Shown here: positions 42,840 to 50,908 of the stretch, piece after piece | Layout of the letters: the number at the start of each line of letters is the position of its first letter | How positions within the stretch are numbered: position 1 is the first letter of the stretch | Assembly: GCA_965229685.1 (NCBI GenBank) | Contig: OZ245920.1 | Coordinates: forward strand, 2,170,001-2,234,000 | From: Pacificispira sp033344895 | GTDB lineage: Bacteria > Pseudomonadota > Alphaproteobacteria > UBA8366 > Aestuariispiraceae | Direction of reading: 5' to 3' | Length of the DNA stretch: 64,000 nucleotides | Position numbers and translations under genes: made by a program | Notes under the pieces: model-generated | The model's database searches: none | Told to the model about the DNA's origin: nothing | Seen by the model: the letters and a program-made list of their open reading frames with translations, nothing else

Positions 42840-43964
42840 TTACTGATTTCCGCGGAGTGAAAACTCGACCGGAATGACGAGGTCGAGATAGTTCCCCTTC
42901 ATCGATTCCGGAAAGGCCGGAAGCGGCGCGGCGCGCACCAGCATCGCCATGGCCTCTTCGTTCAGCGGGCCGTGCTCGGACCTGTCCCGGATCGTAGCGT
43001 TGTCGATGCGGCCGTCCCGGAAGACCCGGAAGGCGACAACCACCACACCCTGCATGCGCTTGCGACGAGCCTGTTTCGGATATGTCTTGTGACGCTCCAG
43101 CCAGTAGCGCAGTTGGGTGATGTAGTTCGGGGACGGTGCGACCACGACATCCCCGCCCTCATTGGTGCGCGCATCCTGCGCCTGACCGACCGGCGCCTTC
43201 TGCGCCGTGCCGGCGCTCACCGGCCCGGCCACGGAGGGTGCGGCAGCGTTCCGCACCAACTCGGACTCGGGCGAATCCGCGACCTCTTCGGTTTCAGCAG
43301 CTTGAGGTCGAGGCTGTGCCAATTCCGGCGCAGTGGCATCGGCAATGTCGTTCGGAGCAACCGGCTTCGGCGGCCGCTCGGGCTGCGGCTTGGCGGGCTC
43401 CCGATCCGGCGGTTCCGGACGCGGCAGAAAGGCGGATTTCGGCTCGGGCAACGGTTCCGGCTCGGGCAACGGTTCCGGCTCGGGCAACGGTTCCGGCTCG
43501 GGCAACGGTTCCGGCTCGGGCAACGGTTCCGGCTCGGGCAACGGTTCCGGCTCGGGCAACGGTTCCGGCTCGGGCAGCGGTTCCGGCTCGGGCAGCGGTT
43601 CCGGCTCGGGCAGCGGTTCCGGCTCGGGCAGCGGTTCCGGATCAGGCAGCGGCTCCGGCTCGGGCAGCGGCTCCGGCTCGGGCAGCGATTCCGGCGCGGC
43701 TATACTGGACGGCGGGGCGTTTTCCTCGGCTGGGTCGCCCGATGGGGCCTCCAAAGCTCGCTCCGCCGGTTCGTTCGGCTCGTTCATCTCGCCGGCATCG
43801 CCTCCGGCGAGAGACGCAATCATCGTGATCGAGACATTCTGTCCGCCGGTCCCCAGATCCTCCGCCCCATCATCGGGACGGGCAGAAAACCCGACAAATG
43901 CGAGACCGTGCAGCCCAATCGCCAGAATGAGGGCAACGGTCCAGGCGATCGGAGTCTGTCTCAT
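42840..43964 (-). CDS. tonB: TonB energy-transducing protein with long Pro-Glu repeat
   Basis: The 374-residue protein has a membrane anchor at about residues 8-25 (WTVALILAIGLHGLAFVGF), an extended Pro/Glu linker with 14 tandem 6-residue units (EPEPLP, about 92-175), further Pro/Lys/Glu sequence, and a C-terminal TonB domain with YWLERHKTYPKQARRKRMQG, VVVVAFRVFRDG and YLDLVIPVEFSL. It couples the proton motive force through ExbB/ExbD to outer-membrane receptors. The gene is the last of the nine-gene iron operon and overlaps ExbD2 by 4 nt. The linker is long enough to span the periplasm, and its length may vary between strains (see repeat). Confidence 0.9.
   Translation of the reverse strand: MRQTPIAWTVALILAIGLHGLAFVGFSARPDDGAEDLGTGGQNVSITMIASLAGGDAGEMNEPNEPAERALEAPSGDPAEENAPPSSIAAPESLPEPEPLPEPEPLPDPEPLPEPEPLPEPEPLPEPEPLPEPEPLPEPEPLPEPEPLPEPEPLPEPEPLPEPEPLPEPEPLPEPKSAFLPRPEPPDREPAKPQPERPPKPVAPNDIADATAPELAQPRPQAAETEEVADSPESELVRNAAAPSVAGPVSAGTAQKAPVGQAQDARTNEGGDVVVAPSPNYITQLRYWLERHKTYPKQARRKRMQGVVVVAFRVFRDGRIDNATIRDRSEHGPLNEEAMAMLVRAAPLPAFPESMKGNYLDLVIPVEFSLRGNQ
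43441..43692 (-). repeat. 18-bp tandem repeat in tonB (14 units)
   Basis: Fourteen consecutive 18-bp units run from 43441 to 43692, each read on the plus strand as GGCTCGGGCAACGGTTCC or a near copy. The first seven are identical, the next four carry one common change (CAAC to CAGC), and the last three differ slightly, so they are younger toward the C-terminal-coding end. The unit encodes EPEPLP on the minus strand, so copy number changes keep the frame. Confidence 0.92.
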
Positions 43965-44377
43965 GACCCCGATCGCATTGTGACCAGTTCGATCTTCTGC
44001 CAGCCCGCTTCTCGCGCTTTCTGGAGGACACGCAGCACCGCCACTGCGGAAGCGGCCGCATCTGCATGTACGCGCAGCGGTTCCGGAACAACTGTCCCAT
44101 CCGCCCGCAGTGCTGCCAGGTTCCCTTCAGACAAGGGCTGACCGTCTATCGTGGCCCTGCCGTCTGAATCGACCTGAATGGTCGACGCATTGTTTCTGTC
44201 CTTGGCGTCGCTGTCAGAGACTGGCGGGCTGACGTCCACCGGCGCCCTTTTCGTGATCTGGCCCGCGATGAGAAAAAACGACAGCAGCAGGAAGACGATA
44301 TTGATCAGCGGCAGGATATGCCCCTCTGCATCGCCGGAGCGCCAACGCCGCCGATACACGTAACTCATGCGGCTCAC
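43961..44377 (-). CDS. exbD: ExbD-family protein lacking the membrane Asp (Asn26)
   Basis: The 138-residue protein has one N-terminal TM (LPLINIVFLLLSFFLIAG) and a periplasmic domain. In ExbD/TolR the TM carries an essential Asp in PLID (Asp25 in E. coli ExbD) that is protonated during energy transduction. Here the codon at 44300-44302 reads AAT on the minus strand, so Asn26. The second ExbD next door keeps the Asp. Overlaps with tonB and with the other exbD are 4 nt each. It is probably a partner in an asymmetric ExbD dimer, rather than a working proton channel by itself; this is inference. Confidence 0.85.
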   Translation of the reverse strand: MSRMSYVYRRRWRSGDAEGHILPLINIVFLLLSFFLIAGQITKRAPVDVSPPVSDSDAKDRNNASTIQVDSDGRATIDGQPLSEGNLAALRADGTVVPEPLRVHADAAASAVAVLRVLQKAREAGWQKIELVTMRSGS

Positions 44378-44799
44378 CGGACCGCCTCCTCGGGAGGAAT
44401 GGCAATCGACAGCCCGTCGATATCCAATGCTTCCGTGATGTCGAGCACCGTCACCATATCCTGAAGCGCGGCCTCATCCTGCGGGAGCAGCAGCAGTTTG
44501 CGCCGCCCATCCGCGCGGATGAGGGTCGCGAGATTCCCCATTTCGACAGGCTCTCCATCCAGCTCGAGCGCCTGGTCTCCCAGAAGCCTCAGAACCATCA
44601 CGTCCTGCGCACCGCCACTGCTTCGCGCCGGCGAGGACGTGGCAGGCGGCACAAGTCCGAGGCTGTTGGTGCGTGCGAAGGACGACGCCAGCATGAAGAA
44701 AATGACCAGGATGAAGACGACATCGACAAGCGGCGTCAGGCTGATCGCCGCCCGACGTCGTCCGCGTCGCTGCCGCAATCTGCCGTAATCCGCACTCAC
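44374..44799 (-). CDS. exbD: ExbD-family protein with intact membrane Asp
   Basis: The 141-residue protein has a basic N terminus (RQRRGRRRAAIS), a TM with LTPLVDVVFILVIFFMLASSF in which Asp26 is the proton-relay residue, and a periplasmic beta domain. It follows exbB by a 4-nt overlap and precedes the Asn-type exbD by 4 nt. With ExbB it is expected to form a pentamer-plus-dimer complex powering TonB. Orthologues with Asp are universal in working ExbB-ExbD systems. Confidence 0.9.
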   Translation of the reverse strand: MSADYGRLRQRRGRRRAAISLTPLVDVVFILVIFFMLASSFARTNSLGLVPPATSSPARSSGGAQDVMVLRLLGDQALELDGEPVEMGNLATLIRADGRRKLLLLPQDEAALQDMVTVLDITEALDIDGLSIAIPPEEAVR

Positions 44800-45449
44800 G
44801 CTGCCACGCCGTCCAGATCTGTCAGGTAGACCTTTGCGACGAGGTTATCCAACTCGTGGGAGAGGATCTCCAGCCGTCGCTCAAAGAAGTTCAGCACGGC
44901 TACCGTCGGAATGGCGACCGCCAGCCCGACCGCCGTTGTCAGCAGAGCCAGCCAGATGCCGCCGGACAGGACCGAGGGATCCACCTGATCGCCCGCCGCC
45001 TCCATTCCCTGGAAGGCATCGATCATCCCCAGAACGGTCCCCAGCAGGCCCAATAGCGGCGCCAGCGTGCCGATGATTTCGAGCATGCGAAGATATCCGC
45101 CCAGCTCTTCAACAGCGCTTTCCGCAACGCGCAGGACCTCGTCCCGCGATCTGTCCGGATCGCCGTGCCCCGACAGCTTCCCTTCCATTGCCTGCTTCAC
45201 GATCCTGCAGCGAATGCTGGACCGGTCCGCCATACGCAAGGCCGGCTCGTACTGCCCGTCACGAAACAGGCCGGCTGCCCGCCCCGCGAAAGAAGCCCGG
45301 AACACGCCGGCCCGCAGAAACTGCCAGAACTTGACCAGCGCAATGGTGAGCGACACGACTGACAAGGCACAGAGGAGATAGACGACGGGCCCGCCGGCGC
45401 TCAGGAACTGAATACTGTCCTGCAAGACGACAATGGGGACTTCATTCAT
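44796..45449 (-). CDS. exbB: ExbB-type MotA/TolQ/ExbB proton-channel protein
   Basis: The 217-residue protein has three TM regions: PVVYLLCALSVVSLTIALVKFW, IIGTLAPLLGLLGTVLGMIDAF (with Thr128) and GGIWLALLTTAVGLAVAIPTVAVL. In E. coli ExbB the third TM carries Glu176 in SEALIATAIGL; here the aligned residue is Leu167 (codon CTG at 44949-44951). This Glu is not universal in the wider family, so the effect is uncertain. ATG 45449 overlaps the DUF2218 stop by 4 nt; the longer frame to 45653 is not homologous. It is the stator of the TonB system. Confidence 0.9.
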   Translation of the reverse strand: MNEVPIVVLQDSIQFLSAGGPVVYLLCALSVVSLTIALVKFWQFLRAGVFRASFAGRAAGLFRDGQYEPALRMADRSSIRCRIVKQAMEGKLSGHGDPDRSRDEVLRVAESAVEELGGYLRMLEIIGTLAPLLGLLGTVLGMIDAFQGMEAAGDQVDPSVLSGGIWLALLTTAVGLAVAIPTVAVLNFFERRLEILSHELDNLVAKVYLTDLDGVAA

Positions 45450-45787
45450 TGAATGGTGAACTCCTTCAGGGAAGGCAGTCTGTCGACCGGCAGGCGCTCG
45501 GGCAGACCGTCCTGCCATTCGATCGACAGGTCCTCGCGCCAGGCAAACTTGATCAGGTGACTGTCGATGACCGACTTGATGCGCGGCACCCCTTCTTCGG
45601 CATGGGCTTCCCCGAAAAAGGATAGGCCGTCGTCTTCGGCAAGCATGAGGCAAAGGCCACCGGGAAAGGCGACGCGCCCGACCGTGCGGTCAAACTCGAC
45701 CTCCACCTTGTGGGCAAAATGTTTGCAAAGCTGCTGCAGATACTTGCTGGCGAACTGCGTGCGGACCTTTGTGTGGCAGTGTTGCAT
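45446..45787 (-). CDS. DUF2218 family protein
   Basis: The 113-residue protein fits DUF2218, with KYLQQLCKHFAHKVEVEFDRTVGRVAFPGG at the start, a central LMLAEDDGLSFFGEA, and a C-terminal IDSHLIKFAWREDLSIEW. DUF2218 proteins are frequent companions of siderophore uptake genes and of siderophore-interacting proteins; their role is unknown. Here it is between the iron ABC ATPase (1-nt gap) and exbB (4-nt overlap). ATG 45787 has GGAG 9 nt upstream; GTG 45802 would overlap the ATPase gene more. The protein has three Cys and two His close to the N terminus (MQHCHTK, LCKHFAHK), which could bind metal. Confidence 0.8.
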   Translation of the reverse strand: MQHCHTKVRTQFASKYLQQLCKHFAHKVEVEFDRTVGRVAFPGGLCLMLAEDDGLSFFGEAHAEEGVPRIKSVIDSHLIKFAWREDLSIEWQDGLPERLPVDRLPSLKEFTIQ

Positions 45788-45788
45788 C

Positions 45789-46607
45789 CTATGGTTCTCC
45801 ACTCACCTTTCTGATTGGTGTTTGCGTTTCCAAGGCGACGTCCTCTCCTCCGTCGACAATGACTATCGGCTGCCCGCGAGAGCAGGTTTCCACCCGCCCG
45901 CTCACGTCATAGGCGTCCCGCAGGACGGTCGGCGTAAGGGCCTGGGCGGGTGGTCCATAGGCGATGCATCTTCCACCTCTCATGATTGCGACTAAGTCGC
46001 AATAGCGAATGGCAAGATTCAGATCATGCAGGGCGACAAGACAAAGACCGCCCCTTTCGACCAGACGTTTTCGAAGAATCTCGAAGACCGTCACCTGCCA
46101 TTTCAGGTCCAGGGCGCTGCTGGGCTCATCCAGCAATAGGACCTTCGGATCGCGAACCAGAATCTGGGCCAGCCCAACCAGCTGGCGCTGCCCGCCGGAC
46201 ATGCGGCTCAAGGGTCGGAAGGCAAGTTCCTGAAGCTGAAGGTAGCCGAATACGGCCTCCGCAGAGTTTGCGACCTCGGTTGCCGTCAAATCGGGACGAG
46301 CGGAACGACAGGAACTCACCACCAGTTCATAGGCGACGAAGCCGGACGTGTTTGGTGGAGACTGCGGCATGAACCCGATGTGGCGGGTGCGCTCACGATG
46401 CGGCAGGCGGGATACCTCGCGCCCTTCGAAGAGAATTGAACCCGAATAGGTCGATTGGCCGGCGACCGCCCGCAGAAATGTCGATTTCCCAGCGCCGTTA
46501 GGCCCCAGGACCCCAACAAGTGCCCCATCGGAAACTGCGGGAAGGGAGACATTCTGCAGTACACGGGTCTTGCCATAGGCCAGTGACAGGTTCCTGATCT
46601 CTAGCAT
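45789..46607 (-). CDS. Iron/siderophore ABC transporter ATP-binding protein (FecE/FepC type)
   Basis: The 272-residue ATPase has Walker A GPNGAGKSTFLR, signature MSGGQRQLVGLAQIL, Walker B VLLLDEPSSALDLK and H-loop ALHDLNLAIRY. It energises the FecCD-type permease. ATG 46607 shares one base with the permease stop (TGATG); GTG 46610 would give a 4-nt overlap. An unusual perfect palindrome (ATTGCGACT-A-AGTCGCAAT) lies in the coding region around 45985-46003, within the AIRYCDLVAIM codons. Confidence 0.92.
   Translation of the reverse strand: MLEIRNLSLAYGKTRVLQNVSLPAVSDGALVGVLGPNGAGKSTFLRAVAGQSTYSGSILFEGREVSRLPHRERTRHIGFMPQSPPNTSGFVAYELVVSSCRSARPDLTATEVANSAEAVFGYLQLQELAFRPLSRMSGGQRQLVGLAQILVRDPKVLLLDEPSSALDLKWQVTVFEILRKRLVERGGLCLVALHDLNLAIRYCDLVAIMRGGRCIAYGPPAQALTPTVLRDAYDVSGRVETCSRGQPIVIVDGGEDVALETQTPIRKVSGEP
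45985..46003. promoter_or_regulatory. Intragenic palindrome resembling the Fur-like boxes
   Basis: ATTGCGACTAAGTCGCAAT is a perfect 9-1-9 palindrome inside the ATPase gene. The half-site TGCGACT equals that upstream of the receptor gene (50909-50915). It might be an internal operator affecting the DUF2218-exbB-exbD-exbD-tonB part of the operon, or a chance feature of the coding sequence. Confidence 0.35.
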
Positions 46608-47704
46608 CACCGACGCCCCTTGCGCATCTGGGTCAGGACGAGCACGAGGAACATCGGAACTCCGACAAGGGCGGTAACGATCCCATCCGGAATAATGATG
46701 CCCGGAATGATCGATTTGCTGGCGATGGACGCGCCCGTCAGGATGATGGCACCAGCCAGAACCGAGCCTGGCAGGAAGAACCGGTGATCCTCACCGCAGA
46801 CCAGACGCGCGATATGTGGGCCGACCAGCCCGACAAATCCGATCACGCCGGTAAAGGAAACGGCGACCGCCGCTACGATACTGACCCGGAACAAGGTCAG
46901 AAGTCGGAGGCGCTCAATCTGGACACCGGCGCTTCTGGCATATTCCTCGCCGCCGCGAAGGGCGGTCAGCCGCCAGACCTGGGCCATGGAGAACACGCCG
47001 CAAACCGCCAGAACCACCGTGATGATGGCGATCTTCTGCCATGTCGCCCGGGCCAGACTGCCCATCGTCCAGAAGACAATCTGCTGCAGGCTGTTGGAAT
47101 CGGCCACGAACTGGATCAGGGATACGAGCGCCTGCAGCGCGAAGACCATGGCGATCCCGAACAGGATGACAATCTCCAGCGACGCCCCGTAGAGCCGCGA
47201 CAGCAATTGAATCAAGGCCATGGCCGCAATCGCCCCCAGGAACGCGAAGAGCGGCGTCACATAATCCTCGGGCAGGCCAAAGGGGCCGGCCAGATCGAAG
47301 GCAATGGCGATGGAAGCCCCCAGGGTAGCGGCGTACGAAATTCCCAGCGTTGCCGGGCTTGCCAGGGGATTGTTCAGGACCGTCTGCATCTCCGCCCCCG
47401 CCAATCCCAGGCAGGCCCCGACGACAATCGCCATGACGGCAAATGGCAGGCGAACGTCCCAGATGATCACATGCATCGCAGAAGACAGACCGTCCGGATC
47501 AATCAGTCCCTCAATCACCTGCGGAACCGAAAGTCCGGCCGGGCCGGACGCCACATTTACAACGAAGCCGCCCGCCAGCATCCCAAGGAACGCGGCCAGC
47601 CAAACCATGCGCCGAAACTGGAAGCGCCTGTAGCGTTCGGAAAGAGAGCGGGGCGGCATGGAATCGGCCGCCCCGGAAACCGCCGCATCGACGCTTCTAC
47701 TCAT
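46607..47704 (-). CDS. Iron/siderophore ABC transporter permease (FecCD/BtuC type)
   Basis: The 365-residue membrane protein has about ten helices. The FecCD signatures are visible: RLPFAVMAIVVGACLGLAGAEMQTVLNNPLASPATLG, GVIGFVGLVGPHIARLVCGEDHR and the C-terminal GASIASKS. It usually forms a homodimer that passes the iron complex inward. A single permease gene suggests a homodimer, unlike FecC-FecD. A 40-residue polar N-terminal extension precedes the first helix. It overlaps the SBP gene end by 8 nt and the ATPase start by 1 nt. Confidence 0.92.
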   Translation of the reverse strand: MSRSVDAAVSGAADSMPPRSLSERYRRFQFRRMVWLAAFLGMLAGGFVVNVASGPAGLSVPQVIEGLIDPDGLSSAMHVIIWDVRLPFAVMAIVVGACLGLAGAEMQTVLNNPLASPATLGISYAATLGASIAIAFDLAGPFGLPEDYVTPLFAFLGAIAAMALIQLLSRLYGASLEIVILFGIAMVFALQALVSLIQFVADSNSLQQIVFWTMGSLARATWQKIAIITVVLAVCGVFSMAQVWRLTALRGGEEYARSAGVQIERLRLLTLFRVSIVAAVAVSFTGVIGFVGLVGPHIARLVCGEDHRFFLPGSVLAGAIILTGASIASKSIIPGIIIPDGIVTALVGVPMFLVLVLTQMRKGRR

Positions 47705-48848
47705 TGGCGGCGCCCTTCAAGGAAACCCAATAGACGCCATTCAGCGGCACCGCCTGGAATCTGTCGAAATAGGTCTGCAAGGTTGCTTCCGGCGACAACG
47801 AACGGAACCTCTCGGGGTGAAGTTGCTTCGCCATGGCCTGCACCGCGGCAACATGCATCGGCGTGTTGTAGAAATGATGCCAGACGGCAAAGGCGCGGCC
47901 CTCCCGAACGGCCGACAACTCCTTCAACCCCTTCCGCGCCCGGACCAGGGAAAGACTGGTGCGGGCGGTTTCCTCGTCGACACCGGCGCCAAGCACAATG
48001 CGTTCCGGAAACTCCTCAACCGTCGACGGCGACCCGATGGCCGTTGCGAAATAATGATCGGGCTGATGGGTGAGGAGATATTCCAGGGCAATGGTCCCGT
48101 GGGTTCCGGGAATCTGCTCACCCAGCAGGTTGATACCGCCGGCCCAGTCGATGAAACGCCCCATCATCTTGTTGCCCATGGCCTCGCAGCAATCCGGGCG
48201 AAGGCCGACGCGGGATTCAAGGAAGACCGTCGGACGGGTTTCCAATCCGGCAAGTCCTTCACTCACCTTGGCCAGGTTCTCTTCATAGAAAGCGATGAAT
48301 TCTTCCGCCTCATCCTGGCGCCCCATCAACCGCCCAAGCAGGCGCAGACTGGCGGGTGTATTGACCAGCGGCTCAATTCGAAAATCGATGAATACGACTG
48401 GAATACCCGCAGCCTCGAGTTTCTCGAGGATGTCGGTATGCCGTTCGCTGGGGCTGTGGCCTCCCCCGATCCCGAGCAATACGAGATCCGGCCTCTGACT
48501 GACCACCGCCTCGAGACTGAAAGTGTAGGAGCCGCTCTTTCCGACGCGGGTGATGTCTTCAACGCCTGGAAAATGCTTTGAGAAATCGGCATAGCCTGCG
48601 GCATCGAACTGTTCGAAATCCCCCATCATCCCGACAATCCGTTGGGTCGGATCCTCGCGATCGAGAATGCCCAGCGTCGGCAGCACGCGGCCCTCGCCCA
48701 GCACAATCCGTTCGACCGGCACCGCGACGTCCACGGTGCGCCCTGCGAGGTCGGTTATCGTGATGACATCCTTGGCATGGGCCGAAGCGGCGGCAACATA
48801 CATCGCCACCGCACCGATCACGCTTGCGACACGTGCAAGCGGGCGCAT
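47697..48848 (-). CDS. Periplasmic iron/siderophore-binding protein (FecB/FepB type)
   Basis: The 383-residue protein has a signal peptide (VASVIGAVAMYVAAASAHAKD, cut near 26) and the TroA-like iron-complex binding fold: ITDLAGRTVDVAVPVERIV (start of mature domain), RPDLVLLGIGGG and AGIPVVFIDF, then the second lobe. It delivers ligand to the FecCD-type permease. At the C terminus KGLKELSAVREGRAFAVWHHF is the usual end. The start ATG shares one base with the receptor stop (TGATG). The ligand (siderophore, heme or cobalamin) is not assigned; the AraC neighbour favours a siderophore. Confidence 0.88.
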   Translation of the reverse strand: MRPLARVASVIGAVAMYVAAASAHAKDVITITDLAGRTVDVAVPVERIVLGEGRVLPTLGILDREDPTQRIVGMMGDFEQFDAAGYADFSKHFPGVEDITRVGKSGSYTFSLEAVVSQRPDLVLLGIGGGHSPSERHTDILEKLEAAGIPVVFIDFRIEPLVNTPASLRLLGRLMGRQDEAEEFIAFYEENLAKVSEGLAGLETRPTVFLESRVGLRPDCCEAMGNKMMGRFIDWAGGINLLGEQIPGTHGTIALEYLLTHQPDHYFATAIGSPSTVEEFPERIVLGAGVDEETARTSLSLVRARKGLKELSAVREGRAFAVWHHFYNTPMHVAAVQAMAKQLHPERFRSLSPEATLQTYFDRFQAVPLNGVYWVSLKGAANE

Positions 48849-50875
48849 CAGAAATCCACCTTCGCGGAAACAAGGAAACTCCGGCCCGGCTCGTTGAATG
48901 GCGTTGCGGCAGAGTTGTCCGTCGCGGAGGTAGCCCGGTCGACATAGAGTTCGTCAAAGAGGTTCCGGACATCCAGGCGCAGGGTCACGGCCTCCATCTC
49001 GGTCGGCTGATACTGGGCAAAGACATCCGTCACGAAATAGGATTTGTTCGGGAAGGTTTCGTTGGTGTCGTCCTCGAAGGCATATTCGGCGCTGGCACCG
49101 ACGGCCAAGCCGATGTCGATCCATTCCCGCACGATGTCGAGAGTCGCCGTGTTTCCCATCTGCAGCCCGTGATAGGAGGCGTCGCCGCTGCTGAGCGGCA
49201 AGCCGTCGGACCGGAAGCGATTGTTCGAGTAGGTCGCCCGGACATACCCGATATCCTCCTGATACTGCCCGGATACATTGAAGCCGCGCGCCGTCAGATC
49301 CCGCGTCGAATTTCGGGTGGCGGAGCCGAGATTGTGGCTGCCGTCAATTTCTGTCTGGTAGACATGAAAGTCTCCGGAAACGCCGCCATCCTCGACCTTC
49401 ACCCCGGCCTTGTAGTTGTATGATCGGGATGAGGTCAGGCCGTCATAGACCCATTGCGCCGCGAAGTTGTAGATCTGGGACTCGCCGAGCGGTATCGGGC
49501 CGTAGTTGCTCGCGGCGCCGCCATAACCCGTCAGCCAGGGCAGAACGTCATATTCGAGGTTGAGGCTGGCACTCGGCCCGCCGCCGTCAAGCCTGGTCCC
49601 GTCCACCCCTTCGAACTGCTGCTGGTCATATCGCAACCCGAGATTGGCGCGGAAGGCCGGCGTCACGTTCAACCGTGCCTGAGCGAACAGGCCGACATTG
49701 TCTGAGGTTTCCGTATTCACGCGCGGCACGGTCGCGGCTGAGAACCCGCCGCTGATATCGCCATGCCCGACATCCCGGTAAAAATCCGTGCCGACCGTCA
49801 CGCTACCGCTTTCGGCCAGCCCCAGACCGGTCGAAAACGTGTTGGCTACCTTGCCGCTATAACTCTTGGTCTGGGAACGCAGATCGAACCGGAACGGACC
49901 GAATGCCAGGTCGTGAATGAACAGTTCGGTTTCGGTGTAGCTCAGCACCACTTCCGGATTGAATGTCTCCGTCGGCGCCTCATCCCGATAGGACAGCGTG
50001 AAATGCTTTCTGTTGTATTCCTGCAGCGTCGGCTCCGCACCGTTGTTCAACGACCCGAAATTCGCACGGTTGGGTCGTATCCCCTTGTCTTCCATGTATC
50101 CTGTATTGAACTCCAGGCGGCCGCCGGTGTTTCCGGTCCAGGCGGCCTTGCCGATGCTGTTGCGCATGTTCGGCCGTGTGCCGATTACTTCGTCATCCCT
50201 GCCGTCTTCGTAGTTCCGACCCCCGTCGACAGAGCCATAGACCATGGCTTCGAAATTTTCGTGCTGACCGGCAAAGGCCAACGCCTGCGAATAGGTCCTG
50301 CCATTGCTGCCGACCTGGGATCGCGAGAAGCCGCCGAGCATCTCGTCGATTTCCAGCATGTCGCGGGCGTCCTTCGTTTCATAGGCAATGGACCCGCCCA
50401 GTGCGCCCGGCCCCACATCCACCGGACCCACGCCGGTTTCGACCGAGACGGATTTCAGCAGTCCCGGATCGATGATGGCCGTGCCGAGATGATGGAAGGC
50501 GGAGTTCACCTGACGGGAGTCATCCATCTTCACATTCAGGTTCGTGTCCTCGACCCCGTTGATGTAGATCTTGCGCGAGACATCGGACCCACCGCCGACC
50601 TGGATCGCCGACTCGCCGCGGAAGACATCCTTGATGCTCTGCGGATTCCGGCGTTCCAGTTCTTCCTCAGTGATTGTCACACCACCGGGCGCCACTTCAG
50701 TGGCGGTGACGGAAATCGGGGCCATGAGGATTGTCTCGTCCCCGTCGGTCGTATCCTGCGCGACCGCACCCGTGCTCATCACCGAAAACGCGGCACAGCC
50801 AAGAAGCGTCGCCCGGAAAACGTTCACTACATTCGTATCGCGCCGCGACGTCGCGGCGGCATTGGCTCTGCCCAT
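48848..50875 (-). CDS. TonB-dependent outer-membrane receptor
   Basis: The 675-residue protein has a signal peptide (LLGCAAFSVMSTGAVAQD), a TonB-box-like PISVTATEV, a plug domain (GGVTITEEELERRNPQSIKDVF, GGGSDVSRKIYINGVEDTNLN, VEVGPVDVGPGALGGSIAYET-like) and a C-terminal beta-barrel ending with SFLVSAKVDF, where the terminal Phe is the OMP signal. It is energised by the TonB-ExbB-ExbD system at the end of the same operon. ATG 50875 has AGGAGG 8 nt upstream; a start at 50896 has none. It is the first gene of the operon, with a Fur-like box at 50909-50923. Confidence 0.9.
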   Translation of the reverse strand: MGRANAAATSRRDTNVVNVFRATLLGCAAFSVMSTGAVAQDTTDGDETILMAPISVTATEVAPGGVTITEEELERRNPQSIKDVFRGESAIQVGGGSDVSRKIYINGVEDTNLNVKMDDSRQVNSAFHHLGTAIIDPGLLKSVSVETGVGPVDVGPGALGGSIAYETKDARDMLEIDEMLGGFSRSQVGSNGRTYSQALAFAGQHENFEAMVYGSVDGGRNYEDGRDDEVIGTRPNMRNSIGKAAWTGNTGGRLEFNTGYMEDKGIRPNRANFGSLNNGAEPTLQEYNRKHFTLSYRDEAPTETFNPEVVLSYTETELFIHDLAFGPFRFDLRSQTKSYSGKVANTFSTGLGLAESGSVTVGTDFYRDVGHGDISGGFSAATVPRVNTETSDNVGLFAQARLNVTPAFRANLGLRYDQQQFEGVDGTRLDGGGPSASLNLEYDVLPWLTGYGGAASNYGPIPLGESQIYNFAAQWVYDGLTSSRSYNYKAGVKVEDGGVSGDFHVYQTEIDGSHNLGSATRNSTRDLTARGFNVSGQYQEDIGYVRATYSNNRFRSDGLPLSSGDASYHGLQMGNTATLDIVREWIDIGLAVGASAEYAFEDDTNETFPNKSYFVTDVFAQYQPTEMEAVTLRLDVRNLFDELYVDRATSATDNSAATPFNEPGRSFLVSAKVDF

Positions 50876-50908
50876 CGGTCCACCCTCCTGAAACACCAGA
50901 TTTGAGAG

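Noticed and set aside
43333..43983. Ser-Gly repeat frame (SGSGNG) on the plus strand, and the repeat as a CRISPR-like array
   Set aside because: The 18-bp units are contiguous with no spacers and in frame with tonB on the minus strand, so it is neither a CRISPR array nor a separate gene.
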